64,000 bases of DNA from Rhodococcus sovatensis (GTDB taxonomy: Bacteria; Actinomycetota; Actinomycetes; Mycobacteriales; Mycobacteriaceae), in NCBI RefSeq assembly GCF_037327425.1, contig NZ_CP147846.1, positions 5,518,001 to 5,582,000 of the forward strand, written 5' to 3'. Below, in pieces: positions 41,297-50,065 of this stretch. How positions within the stretch are numbered: the stretch's first letter is position 1; every line of letters begins with the position of its first letter. The position numbers were made by a program, and so were the translations under genes. The notes below the pieces were generated by a model. That model worked only from the letters and a program-made list of their open reading frames with translations. It was not told the DNA's origin and did no database searches.

Positions 41297-42575
41297 GGCT
41301 GACCTCCAGAAGCGGTTGACGGCGACGGCCCTCACGGCGGCTACGACGCAGCGCACCCGGGCCTTTCGCGATGGACAGCAGTTCCATTCTGCCGATTCCC
41401 TCGGGTAGATCGGCGGCGAGATCGTCGGGCGGGGATGCAACCTTGCTCATCTTGGCCGACAATCGGATTGCGCTGCCGAGCCTTCGTACGGCCACCCGTG
41501 CAGCGAGCGTCGCGGCGCGGCGGTTGGTCGCGACGGTCGTCAGCCAGGCACCGAGGCCGAGTCCGTAGCCGCGAGCCTGCACCGCAAGGGCGTCGGAATC
41601 CGCGCGGTGACGATGCCACACGATGGCAGCAGGCTCGTAGACGAGTTTGTCTCCTGCCATCAACACACGGAAGAACATGTCGAGGTCCTCACCGCCGTTG
41701 GTGGGAGAGCCGACCCCGAGGGCCTCGTCGAAACCGCCCAGATCGAACATGCGGCTTCGTCGAACCGCGAAGTTCGCGCCAGTTCCGTACATTCCTACCT
41801 GGAACGGGAACAGTGGGACGTCCGCGGGTGGATGCGCGAGATCGTAGATGCGAGGCGTGACCGAACTGGCCCATCCGACGCGGCGATCGAAGTAGGCCTG
41901 CGCATGCGTGCGGATCTCGCCGCTGGGGACGATGCCCGACACACACGTCACTCGAACGTCCCGGCCGAATCCGCGGGCGATGCTGGAGAGCCACTTGGCG
42001 TCCACCGCGACATCGTCATCGGTGAATGCGACGATCGAATGCCGCGCCGCTCGCAGACCGGTATTTCGAGCTCTCGACAGTCCCGCAACAGGTTCGGACA
42101 CGACGCGCACACGCGGATCGTTCAGCGAGCGGACGTAGGTCTGCGTCGCATCCGTCGGCGACGCGTTGTCGACGACTACGACCTCGAAGTCGGGATACTC
42201 GACGGCGAGTACGGAAGACAGCGCGCCCCGTAGATGATCGATGCGGTCGCGCGTGCAGATGACGACCGTGATCGGCGGCTGGGCTGCACTGCGTGCGGGG
42301 ACAGGACCCGGATCCACGACTTCGAGTGTGCGGACGGCATCGATCAGTTCCCCGGTGTCGAGGCCGAACCCGCTGATCGGTAGCTCCACGAAGCCGAGCG
42401 GATCCATCCCGCGTCGCACGAGTAGGCGAGCCCGGGTGTAACCGTCAGAGCAGGCGAGGGCCAGGGTGTCCGGCATTTCCGCCTCGATGTCGACGTCGCC
42501 GATCCAGACGGCGCCGGTCCACTCGGGCGGCTGCGTACTGGTCAGGGCAGGCTCGAGATCGGCTGGCTTCGACAC
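41277..42575 (-). CDS. GT2 family glycosyltransferase with N-terminal extension
   Basis: A 432-residue enzyme. An N-terminal beta-rich extension (1-100: TGAVWIGDVDIEAEMPDTLALACSDGYTRARLLVRRGMDPLGFVELP) precedes a GT2 domain: PPITVVICTRDRIDHLRGALSSVLAVEYPDFEVVVVDNASPTD, GLSRARNTGLRAARHSIVAFTDDDVAVDAKWL (DDD metal site) and NGGEDLDMFFRVLMAGDKLVYEPAAIVWHRHR (ED base and WHRHR). The GTG at 42575 has AAAGGA upstream. It belongs to the long minus-strand operon, 38 bases after the GH16 gene. Confidence 0.87.
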   Translation of the reverse strand: MSKPADLEPALTSTQPPEWTGAVWIGDVDIEAEMPDTLALACSDGYTRARLLVRRGMDPLGFVELPISGFGLDTGELIDAVRTLEVVDPGPVPARSAAQPPITVVICTRDRIDHLRGALSSVLAVEYPDFEVVVVDNASPTDATQTYVRSLNDPRVRVVSEPVAGLSRARNTGLRAARHSIVAFTDDDVAVDAKWLSSIARGFGRDVRVTCVSGIVPSGEIRTHAQAYFDRRVGWASSVTPRIYDLAHPPADVPLFPFQVGMYGTGANFAVRRSRMFDLGGFDEALGVGSPTNGGEDLDMFFRVLMAGDKLVYEPAAIVWHRHRADSDALAVQARGYGLGLGAWLTTVATNRRAATLAARVAVRRLGSAIRLSAKMSKVASPPDDLAADLPEGIGRMELLSIAKGPGALRRSRREGRRRQPLLEVSREPVLD

Positions 42576-42613
42576 TTGGGGTAGATCCTTTCGGGTGGAG
42601 CATGGGGGGAAGA

Positions 42614-43603
42614 TCAGTCGGTTCGGTAGCGAACCCAGTCGACGGACATGGTCGCGGGGAACTTCGTCTCCGCGGTCGTCGGTCCCGGCCAATCGCCTGC
42701 GACCGCCACGTTGAACAGTAGGTAGAAGGGCTTGTCGAACACCCAGTACTCGGAACCGCCGGTCAGATCATCGGGAGTGATCGTCTTCAGGATCTTGTCG
42801 TCCATACCCGTGACGATCTTGTTCGGGGACCGCTCGACCCAGAAGACGTGATAGTCGTCGGACAGCAGAACGGGCGGGTAACCGGCGGCCTGGACTTTCT
42901 GGCTCGTCAGGCTGTCGGCCTGCGGAGCGTGAATGCCAGTGTGGTAGTTGTCCGCGTCGTTGAGTGTCTCGATGACGTCGATCTCACCCGAGAGCGGCCA
43001 CCCCACCGAATCGATATCGGAGCCGAGCAGCCAGAACGCGGGGTGCAGTCCGTCGCCCGCCGGCATCTTGATGCGTGCCTCGACCCGGCCGTAGGTGAAC
43101 TCGAACTTGCCCCTCGTCGTCACACGTGCCGAGGTGTACCCGTCGGCTGTGTCCAGCGCCGAGATCGACATGTTTCCCGATCCGTCCTGGAACGAGTTCG
43201 CCGAGGAATCGGTGTAGTTCTGCTTTTCGTTGTTACCCCAGCCGGTCTGTCCGGTGTCGTAACTCCATTTGTCCGAGTCGAGTTCGGTTCCACCAGCGCC
43301 GTCGAACTGGTCGTACACGGTGAAGCCGGCGACTGTGTCGTCGTTCATGATCTTCGATGCGGTGAGATCTTCGGGCGCAGGCCACAACTGCTGGTACGCG
43401 ACGAACCCGGACACGGCACAGGTGGCCGTGACGACCGCAATGCTCAACAGTCGCGGCCAGAGCTTCGGCTTGGGCGCCGGGTTGAGGCTGGGCGGGGTGG
43501 AGTTGGGCTGGGCCAGCCCTGGTGAGGGCAGCCGTGACACCTCGACGGTGTGAGGCATATTGCTCGTTTCGCCGCTGCCGGCGAAATCCTGGCGATGTGT
43601 CAT
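42614..43603 (-). CDS. GH16 family glycosidase, membrane-anchored
   Basis: A 329-residue exported enzyme. Residues about 46-75 form a signal anchor (LLSIAVVTATCAVSGFVAYQQLW). The GH16 jelly roll follows with FTYGRVEARIKMPAGDGLHPAFWLLGSD, the catalytic motif GEIDVIE (nucleophile and acid/base Glu, near 207-212), and VFDKPFYLLFNVAVAGDWPG. It would cut or transfer beta-1,3 or beta-1,4 glucan or galactan chains outside the cell, perhaps trimming or releasing the product of this locus. The ATG overlaps the stop of the DUF998 gene (ATGA). Confidence 0.88.
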   Translation of the reverse strand: MTHRQDFAGSGETSNMPHTVEVSRLPSPGLAQPNSTPPSLNPAPKPKLWPRLLSIAVVTATCAVSGFVAYQQLWPAPEDLTASKIMNDDTVAGFTVYDQFDGAGGTELDSDKWSYDTGQTGWGNNEKQNYTDSSANSFQDGSGNMSISALDTADGYTSARVTTRGKFEFTYGRVEARIKMPAGDGLHPAFWLLGSDIDSVGWPLSGEIDVIETLNDADNYHTGIHAPQADSLTSQKVQAAGYPPVLLSDDYHVFWVERSPNKIVTGMDDKILKTITPDDLTGGSEYWVFDKPFYLLFNVAVAGDWPGPTTAETKFPATMSVDWVRYRTD

Positions 43604-44310
43604 CGCCTTCGGTCGCCGTTCGAGGCGTCGGCACGTGCTGCGATCCGGCGCGCCGTTTTGCGGTGGGCGAAGGCCAACACAAGTGTTGCGACGAGGATGC
43701 TGTAGACCGCGATGCGTTCGACTGTGCCGATGCCGAGCCCGAAGTGGTGTCCACCGATGAAGAACAGTGCGGCAGTTAATGCGATGCCGCCGAGAGCGGT
43801 GACGGTGATCTGGGCCGTGCGATCCAGTGTCCGATGGCCGCCGGCGACGATGATCCCGAGCGATCCGACGACAAGAACGACCATCGCCCCGAAGGAGTGG
43901 ATCTGGTAGTTCATCCCCTGGTTCACCGTTCCGGCCACGATTCCGCCGAGCCCCGCGATCGACAACAGCACTCCGCCACGAACGTCGAGGACCCCGGTGA
44001 TCACCCATGCCAGGGCCGCGACCACGAGAGCGGCGTTGAACAGTGCGATCGAAAAGTTCATCAGGACATACAGTTTGCTGCACGGCCAGTTGCCGGCCGG
44101 CCCGCAGAATGCGACACCGAGTTCACTGACGAAGTTCGTCCGGTAGCTGTAGAGCCCCCGCCACGTCGCGGACACGACGAATTCGAGCACGACGAGCTGA
44201 ATCACCGACACGCCTGCCCAGAATCCGACCCGGGCCCACCAGGATGCGTCGGGACCGGTGGCCGTCTTGCCACGTATCGCTGCCCGCACCTGCTGCAGTT
44301 GGGTACTCAA
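43600..44310 (-). CDS. DUF998 integral membrane protein
   Basis: A 236-residue protein with six predicted helices. WWARVGFWAGVSVIQLVVLEFVV, TNFVSELGVAFCGPAGNWPCSKLYVLMNFSIALFNAALVVAA and NYQIHSFGAMVVLVVGSLGIIVAGG follow the DUF998 pattern (the SELG and H-x-GA motifs). Loop cysteines (FCGP, WPCSK) may pair. The function is unknown. It is translationally coupled to GH16 and 11 bases after the acyltransferase gene, so it is a member of the glycan operon. Confidence 0.8.
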   Translation of the reverse strand: MSTQLQQVRAAIRGKTATGPDASWWARVGFWAGVSVIQLVVLEFVVSATWRGLYSYRTNFVSELGVAFCGPAGNWPCSKLYVLMNFSIALFNAALVVAALAWVITGVLDVRGGVLLSIAGLGGIVAGTVNQGMNYQIHSFGAMVVLVVGSLGIIVAGGHRTLDRTAQITVTALGGIALTAALFFIGGHHFGLGIGTVERIAVYSILVATLVLAFAHRKTARRIAARADASNGDRRR

Positions 44311-44321
44311 GGGGACAACTC

Positions 44322-45596
44322 CTATGCACTGAGAAGAGCGACGGGATCTTTCATCGCGAGGTCCATTGCGGACTGCACGATGTCACGATCGAAGAAATTG
44401 TCGTGGAACGACGCGGATACGTGAAAAGTATCGCGGAGATGCATCGACGTGACGACGATGGTGTCCGGGAAGCTGGGTTCGCTGAGCGGGTAGAACGAGC
44501 GCCTGCTCGGATCGTCCGTCCACGCGATGGATTCGAGCTGGCGGAGACGGCCGACGTCCGAGAAGGTCAGATTCGCGCGGGTCGACGTCGGAGCCGAGTC
44601 CGTGGCGATGACGGGTAATGACGCTCGGGTCCGCAAGTACATCAATGCGCTGAGTGCTCCCGCGGCCAGCGGACGACCCTTGTCGATCGCGTGAGTGACG
44701 TTGCGGTGCACGTCATTGGCATCGGTGAGGTCGACTCCGTCGAAGTCGATGCCGACGGCGAAGTTGCCGAGGACGACGCCGTCGGTGCCACGGAGGTAGC
44801 GCCTGCAGTCGAACAGGAATGCCGCCGAGTTCGACGTCGCGATGCCGCGGGCGCGAAACGCCGACGCAACGGCAGCGCTCAGAATCGAGGTGACCGACAC
44901 ATCGGGAAGGTTGGCGTCGCGCCATTCGCGCAGTGACTTCGTCGCCCCGGCAGACGATGTGGCCGCGACGACGGCAGGGGATCGGGTCCACGGGATTCGA
45001 GACTCGTCGATCGGTGCGCCGGCAGTGGCCCCTTGGGCAGTGGACCCTCCGGCATGTGGGGACCGAAAGAACTTGCCGTACAGAACGTCGACGACCTTCA
45101 TCGGGTTGTGAATCATCCAGCTGGCCACTGCGCGCGGCAGCGGACAGCGGACGGTGCGCGCGGTGGCCCACGCAGGGAGTTCGGGCGACTCGGCGGGATC
45201 GGCGAGGAAGGCAAACAGTTCGATGGGCAACACCGCGTCGCTCAACCCGTGCGACAGGTCCAGCAGTAGGTACTCGCCCGCCAGTCGAGCGCGCACTGGA
45301 ACCTCGGTCGAGGCGGAGCGCGACAGTTCGGCGAGCCGGTCGCTGACGTCGTATCTGGTGGCAGCGGCGATCTCGGTGACGTCGTCGCACACAAGGTCTG
45401 GTCGGTAGTCCCACTTCCGCGACGAAGAATCCACGCGCAGACCGAGGCGAGCGGCAGGACCGGCGGATGCCAGCCGACCGAGTCGTTCCTTGATGCGAGC
45501 GAGCCCGCCGAAGTCGGCCGGGCCTAGTACACAGACGATTCGGGCCTCGGAACGCAGCATGTCTATCGCGCTGGCGGAGTACTTCACTGGGTTCAT
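44322..45596 (-). CDS. condensation-domain-like acyltransferase
   Basis: A 424-residue protein of the CAT/condensation/PapA superfamily. LLLDLSHGLSDAVLPIELFAFLAD contains HGLSD, the HxxxD active site (His116, Asp120). LREWRDANLPDVSVTSILSAAVASAFRARGI, GNFAVGIDFDGVDLTDANDVHRNVTHAIDKGRPLAAG and ANLTFSDVGRLRQLESIAWTDDP follow the second-half pattern of the fold. Such enzymes move an acyl or aminoacyl group from a carrier-protein or CoA thioester to a hydroxyl or amine. With a carrier protein and its amino-acid ligase in the same operon, transfer of an aminoacyl group to a sugar is the natural inference. The ATG overlaps the flippase stop (ATGA). Confidence 0.7.
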   Translation of the reverse strand: MNPVKYSASAIDMLRSEARIVCVLGPADFGGLARIKERLGRLASAGPAARLGLRVDSSSRKWDYRPDLVCDDVTEIAAATRYDVSDRLAELSRSASTEVPVRARLAGEYLLLDLSHGLSDAVLPIELFAFLADPAESPELPAWATARTVRCPLPRAVASWMIHNPMKVVDVLYGKFFRSPHAGGSTAQGATAGAPIDESRIPWTRSPAVVAATSSAGATKSLREWRDANLPDVSVTSILSAAVASAFRARGIATSNSAAFLFDCRRYLRGTDGVVLGNFAVGIDFDGVDLTDANDVHRNVTHAIDKGRPLAAGALSALMYLRTRASLPVIATDSAPTSTRANLTFSDVGRLRQLESIAWTDDPSRRSFYPLSEPSFPDTIVVTSMHLRDTFHVSASFHDNFFDRDIVQSAMDLAMKDPVALLSA

Positions 45597-47251
45597 GGCG
45601 TACTTCTTCCCGGTGCCGGATTTCGATAGGGGCTATGCAGGTGGCCTGGACCTGGACCCTGCGGCGACGTACGAATCTTGTGCGAACCTGCCGTGCTGTA
45701 CTCACGCGTGCGGCCGTTTTGGTACTCGCCCCGCCCCGACGCGGGTGGATCGTCGCGCCCGACCTGCGGCCGCGGCCTCGGTGGGACCGCGCCGCCGGAG
45801 GGCGGCGTACCTCCACGCTGGGAGAGCTCGCGGATCCACCGGATCAGCGGAACGATCAGAACGATGGCACCGAATGCCTCCGCTGCGAGATACGCCCAAC
45901 CGACCGCAGCGATACCCAGCGAGTCCGACAGCGCCAGTGAGCCGACGATGATGATCGACGTGGCTGCCACCTGGACCACTACCGCGAGGCGCATCCGACG
46001 CTGGACACGTGCGAGGCCGTCGTAGAGAGATCCGATGACCGACAGCGGGATCGTCACTGCTGCCAGGTGGACGATGATCGTCCCGTGTTCGCGGTACTGC
46101 TGGCCGACGATGCCGAGACCGTAGGGAGCGAGGAAGGCGAGGAAGAACGAGCCGCCCAGTGCCACAACACACACCATCGACATGAATCGCTTGGTCAAGC
46201 GTCCGAACTGCTCGGGGTTTGCCGCCACTTCGGCTACGAACGGACCGACCAGAACGCTGATGAGAATGTACAGGGCGCTCACGATCGACCAGGTGAGAGA
46301 GAAATAGGCGTTGTCCTCGGCGCCGAGGGTCGCGACGACGATCATCGGGACCAGCAGTGGAGCGAGGGATCCGAGCGCGGTGATGCCGTAGGCGGAGCCG
46401 AAGTAGGACCACAGTTCCCGTTTCGGGGGCAGGTCAGGGGCTTTGCGGTAGCGCGGCTCGGTGCGCAGATTTCGCAATATCGACCGCAGCACGACGACCG
46501 ACGCGATGACGGCGGGAATTGCCCACGCCGCAATGATCGAGGTACTGCGTGCGGTGGTGAAGAGGGCGAGGAGCAGCACGAACTTCACGACCGCGTGGAA
46601 GATGTTCTTGCCTGCGGCCCATCGCGCCACACCGAGACCGGAGGACGTCTGGTCCTGCAGCGCGAATACCGACAGGACCGCGACGAACGCTGGGAAGGAG
46701 AGTATTTCGGCCGTGGTCGTGAACATTTCGTCCACGGGCGCGACGAGGAGAAATCCGAAGCCGAGGATGAATGCGAAGACGGTGACCGTCAGGTAGCCAC
46801 GGATGACGAACGACCGGGCCAACCATCCGGACACCGGCAGGAAGCGTTCGTACATCGAACCGAGACTGAGGTTCGAGAGCGTGGACAACATGACCGCGGA
46901 GGTGATCACGGCAGACGCGCTGCCCACCTCGGCGACCGGATACAGACGCCCGGCAGCGGCCCAGAAGAGCAGACCGAGACCGCCGGTGATGACCGTCGAG
47001 AGCATCATGGCCAGCGAGTTGAGGGCAAGGTTTCGGTCGGAGCTCGTGGTATCGGTAGGGGGCGTCTGCTCCAGCGATAGACCCGACGGAGTCGGCGCGG
47101 CGACGTACGGGTTCTCGGCCTGGATCTTCTGGATCGGCATTGTGTGCGACATCAGGCCCATGTCCCAATGCACCGGTTCGATTCGATGCCACTCGAGCCG
47201 TTCCAGATTGTGATGCTTCGGAGGCGCTACCTTCGGCGCGCGATGCTTCAC
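45593..47251 (-). CDS. Wzx-like polysaccharide flippase
   Basis: A 552-residue protein with a charged N-terminal tail (1-75) and about 14 helices of the MOP/oligosaccharide flippase type: LALNSLAMMLSTVITGGLGLLFWAAAGRLYPVAEVGSASAVITSAVMLS, YFGSAYGITALGSLAPLLVPMIVVATLGAEDNAYFSLTWSIVSALYILISVLVGPFVAEVAANPEQFGRLTKR. A Pro/Gly/Arg-rich cytoplasmic tail (about 470-552) is unusual. It would move lipid-linked glycan across the inner membrane. The GTG start overlaps the hydrolase stop (GTGA). Confidence 0.87.
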   Translation of the reverse strand: MKHRAPKVAPPKHHNLERLEWHRIEPVHWDMGLMSHTMPIQKIQAENPYVAAPTPSGLSLEQTPPTDTTSSDRNLALNSLAMMLSTVITGGLGLLFWAAAGRLYPVAEVGSASAVITSAVMLSTLSNLSLGSMYERFLPVSGWLARSFVIRGYLTVTVFAFILGFGFLLVAPVDEMFTTTAEILSFPAFVAVLSVFALQDQTSSGLGVARWAAGKNIFHAVVKFVLLLALFTTARSTSIIAAWAIPAVIASVVVLRSILRNLRTEPRYRKAPDLPPKRELWSYFGSAYGITALGSLAPLLVPMIVVATLGAEDNAYFSLTWSIVSALYILISVLVGPFVAEVAANPEQFGRLTKRFMSMVCVVALGGSFFLAFLAPYGLGIVGQQYREHGTIIVHLAAVTIPLSVIGSLYDGLARVQRRMRLAVVVQVAATSIIIVGSLALSDSLGIAAVGWAYLAAEAFGAIVLIVPLIRWIRELSQRGGTPPSGGAVPPRPRPQVGRDDPPASGRGEYQNGRTREYSTAGSHKIRTSPQGPGPGHLHSPYRNPAPGRSTP

Positions 47252-49062
47252 AGAGGAGCCCAATCCACTGGTACAGGCGGTGCGGGCGCGCTGATCTCTA
47301 CGTCGAATGCTTCCGACGCCGCGCGCAGAAGTTCACCGCGCACCGTCTCGCGAAGATCGCGTCCGTAGAGCGAGTGGTCGCCTCCTGCGTAGGACTTCAC
47401 GACGGCTGGAGACGAAGACTGTGCCTTCCTCCTGCGCGTCGCGCGCTTCCCGCGGAGGCGGTTCATCCCTTCCGGTCCACGATTGGCGATGAACCAGTCG
47501 GCGTCCGTCGGTGACAGAAGGACAGTCGTGCGGACGTTCTTCGCTTCCAGCTTCCGCAGCGAGATCTCGGGGACCTGGATCAGTCCGCGCGTGCCCAGCC
47601 AGAACCACAGCGGATACGGCATCGACGACTGCAGGCTGTTCTTCACCGCGACCCCGACGTCGTGCAGACGGTCGAGTGCGGTGCTGGCGAGTCCGGTGTC
47701 CTCGTTGTGCATCGACGCGCGCTTGACGAATTCGAGCCGACGAGTGGTCCAGTCGAGGGTGTTCAGCAGCACGGCGGAATTGACGCCGAGCTCGCGCGCA
47801 GCGAAACTCGAATACCAAGAGCCGGAGCACATTCCGGATACCATCACGTTGTGGGGTGAGGTGCCCGCCGCGCGTACGGCGGAAAGGGCGTCCTCGTTGC
47901 CTTCGTCGCTGTAGAGCCGGGTGATCTCGTCGTCCTCGACGGCGCCGCTCTCGCCGGTGCCGCGTCGATCGAACCGGAGGGCGGAAACACCGTGCATTGC
48001 CAGTGTTCTCGATAGTTCCACCCAGCTGCGGACTGGGCCGACGCGGTGCTCGTTGGCGGTCGGGTAGAACACGACGGTAGGTCCTGCCGGAATGCACTGC
48101 CGCGACGTGGTTCTGATGCCGAACAGCTGTGCCGGACCGAGTCGTTCCACTGTTTCCGTGACGGCATTGTCGCCTTCACCTGTCACTGCGGTGTCTCGAA
48201 GCGGGACGTGCACGTCCGCGGTGACGCTGTCGAAGCAGTTGCCGACCCATTTGGCGAGGTGCGAGATGTCCTCGGTCGGTAGCACCACCTCGAAATCACT
48301 CGGTTCGAGGAACAGTTCGTGCTTGGACAGGGTGTGCTCTTCGGCGTTCTGGTTCTTCACGACGGCTCTGATCGGCTTTGCATCAGCGCGTTCAGGTCTC
48401 GTTGCGACGATAACCGGGCACCCGACCGCAGGTAGTTTCGTGGCGTCCAGCGCGCCGAACGCCGGCACGACATCGGGGTTCAGTACAGCGCCGATGATGG
48501 ACACCCGCGGATCTTCCTCGGAATCCTGGGCGACGCTGACCGAGTACAACGCGCGCTGCTCGTGGAGGTACGACCGTCCTCGCACGACCGGATCCCACAG
48601 TACAAGTCCGGTGAGCGGCCCGTTCCGTTCCGCGACCGTCGTCGCGAGCAGCGCGCCGGCGCGCAAACCGACGAGTGCGACGTCTTGGGGTCCGCAGCTA
48701 CGAACGAACTGCACCGCTGTGTCTATACTGGCCTGCCAGCGTTCTACCGCACCCGCCTCGTCCTGCGCGCCGTGTGAGTCTCCGGTCCCTAGGTAGTCGA
48801 AACGAAGGACGAGAAGGCCTGTGGCGCAGAGCTTCTGTGCAAGCAGGGTCAGGCCTCGGTACGAGTCGACCTGCTCCTTTCCCAGCGGCGGGCACAACAC
48901 GACCGCACCGCGTGCCTGCCCACCTGCCGGTACATGCACGGTCCCGAGCAGGCTCGACGACTCTGCACCGAACCACGTCGAGTACTTGCCCTCGGCAGTG
49001 GACGGGGCGGTGTGGGCCGCGCTCGTGTCCGTGCTCCGCACAGCGGTGTCTCGACTGCTCAC
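47248..49062 (-). CDS. tandem alpha/beta-hydrolase with altered nucleophile sites
   Basis: A 604-residue protein with two alpha/beta-hydrolase domains (about 25-285 and 305-590). Domain 1: GAVVLCPPLGKEQVDSYRGLTLLAQKLCATGLLVLRFDYLGTGDS, but the nucleophile elbow is GLRAG (132-136) with Arg where Ser is expected. Domain 2: TVVFYPTANEHRVGPVRSWVELSRTLAMHGVSALRFDRRGTGES and GMCSG (410-414), which would give a Cys nucleophile. A late Asp/His (TDADW, GGDHSLY) suits a triad in domain 2. A cysteine elbow would suit acyl transfer more than hydrolysis. It is related to exosortase-associated hydrolases. The flippase gene follows by GTGA overlap. Confidence 0.75.
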   Translation of the reverse strand: MSSRDTAVRSTDTSAAHTAPSTAEGKYSTWFGAESSSLLGTVHVPAGGQARGAVVLCPPLGKEQVDSYRGLTLLAQKLCATGLLVLRFDYLGTGDSHGAQDEAGAVERWQASIDTAVQFVRSCGPQDVALVGLRAGALLATTVAERNGPLTGLVLWDPVVRGRSYLHEQRALYSVSVAQDSEEDPRVSIIGAVLNPDVVPAFGALDATKLPAVGCPVIVATRPERADAKPIRAVVKNQNAEEHTLSKHELFLEPSDFEVVLPTEDISHLAKWVGNCFDSVTADVHVPLRDTAVTGEGDNAVTETVERLGPAQLFGIRTTSRQCIPAGPTVVFYPTANEHRVGPVRSWVELSRTLAMHGVSALRFDRRGTGESGAVEDDEITRLYSDEGNEDALSAVRAAGTSPHNVMVSGMCSGSWYSSFAARELGVNSAVLLNTLDWTTRRLEFVKRASMHNEDTGLASTALDRLHDVGVAVKNSLQSSMPYPLWFWLGTRGLIQVPEISLRKLEAKNVRTTVLLSPTDADWFIANRGPEGMNRLRGKRATRRRKAQSSSPAVVKSYAGGDHSLYGRDLRETVRGELLRAASEAFDVEISAPAPPVPVDWAPL

Positions 49063-49126
49063 TGGAAATGTCCTTGTCGTGTTTACGGGTGGTGCGGGTA
49101 CTGCCGGGCTGTCTGCCTACGCTCGA

Positions 49127-50065
49127 TCAGACTGCGAGTGAGGCCGGCCAGCGACGGCGATCGAGACCGTGAGTACGCAGCATCGCCAACGCGATTCGCT
49201 CCATTCCGAATCCGACGCAGGCGCTGTGTGCGGGCTCGCCGTCGGCTGTCCGGATGTCGAAGGTGTGACCGAAGTGATCGCGATGGCAGTTGCACGAGAC
49301 GACCGCGGTGCCGTCGTCCAGATCTCCGTAGAGCTTGACGACGAGTTCTGTCTTCAGGTTTTCGTTGCGCTGGTTCGCTGCGAGCATCCTGCCGGCGCGC
49401 CCGAAGAACGGGTCGTTCGCGATGACCGCCTCGGCTTCGAGTCCCAGATCGGCGAGAACCTGCAGACCGCGGCCCACCCACCGTTCGCGGTGTGCGATTG
49501 CCTCGTCGGGCGTTCCGACGCGAACGTACTCGTGCATCCGAAACGCCTGCATGCGAGCAGGATCCACGGCCGGTTCGTGCCGGAAGCAGTATCCGTAGAT
49601 ATCGAGCAGACGGCCCTCGTCGGGCAGTGTGCCGGTCATCATCGAGTACGACGGGTGGCACGCCGCCGACACCAACATCGTGCCCGCGGACTCGAGATGG
49701 TGATCCCAATCCTTGCCGTCGGAACGATCTGCCAGCAACGCCGCGTGGGCCTTGTTGTCACCGTCGAATGTGTTGATCGCCCCTGTCAGGTTGGGGAACG
49801 AGGCGATGTAGTCGGTGCGCTCGAAGGCCTCCCGAGGGAAGACGGGCGGGAAGCGAAACCGCGGGGCCGAGTAACCGTGTTCTGCGGCACCGGCTGCCTT
49901 GACGTGGTCGTCGATCGTGTCGACGATGTCCTCGAACTCGCCTGAGCGTCCGTAGAGCCCTTCGACCGAGCTCGGGACCAGTAGGCCCGCTTCCACCAGT
50001 TCTTCTCGGAAACGTGAACGGGCAGTGTCGAGTTCGCTGATGGTAGTTTCCTGCGTCGCGGTCAT
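49127..50065 (-). CDS. amino acid:[carrier protein] ligase (SerRS-core homolog)
   Basis: A 312-residue enzyme built like the catalytic core of class II seryl-tRNA synthetase without a tRNA-binding arm. GYCFRHEPAVDPARMQAFRMHEYVRVG is motif 2, and SACVGFGMERIALAML motif 3. Cys136 (SAACHPS), Glu179 (MHEYV) and Cys283 (SACVG) are at the expected zinc-ligand spacing. Known members (first described in Bradyrhizobium) activate glycine or alanine with ATP and load the phosphopantetheine arm of a small carrier protein, not tRNA. The carrier is encoded two genes upstream. The start codon overlaps the acyl-CoA dehydrogenase stop by one base (TAATG). Confidence 0.9.
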   Translation of the reverse strand: MTATQETTISELDTARSRFREELVEAGLLVPSSVEGLYGRSGEFEDIVDTIDDHVKAAGAAEHGYSAPRFRFPPVFPREAFERTDYIASFPNLTGAINTFDGDNKAHAALLADRSDGKDWDHHLESAGTMLVSAACHPSYSMMTGTLPDEGRLLDIYGYCFRHEPAVDPARMQAFRMHEYVRVGTPDEAIAHRERWVGRGLQVLADLGLEAEAVIANDPFFGRAGRMLAANQRNENLKTELVVKLYGDLDDGTAVVSCNCHRDHFGHTFDIRTADGEPAHSACVGFGMERIALAMLRTHGLDRRRWPASLAV

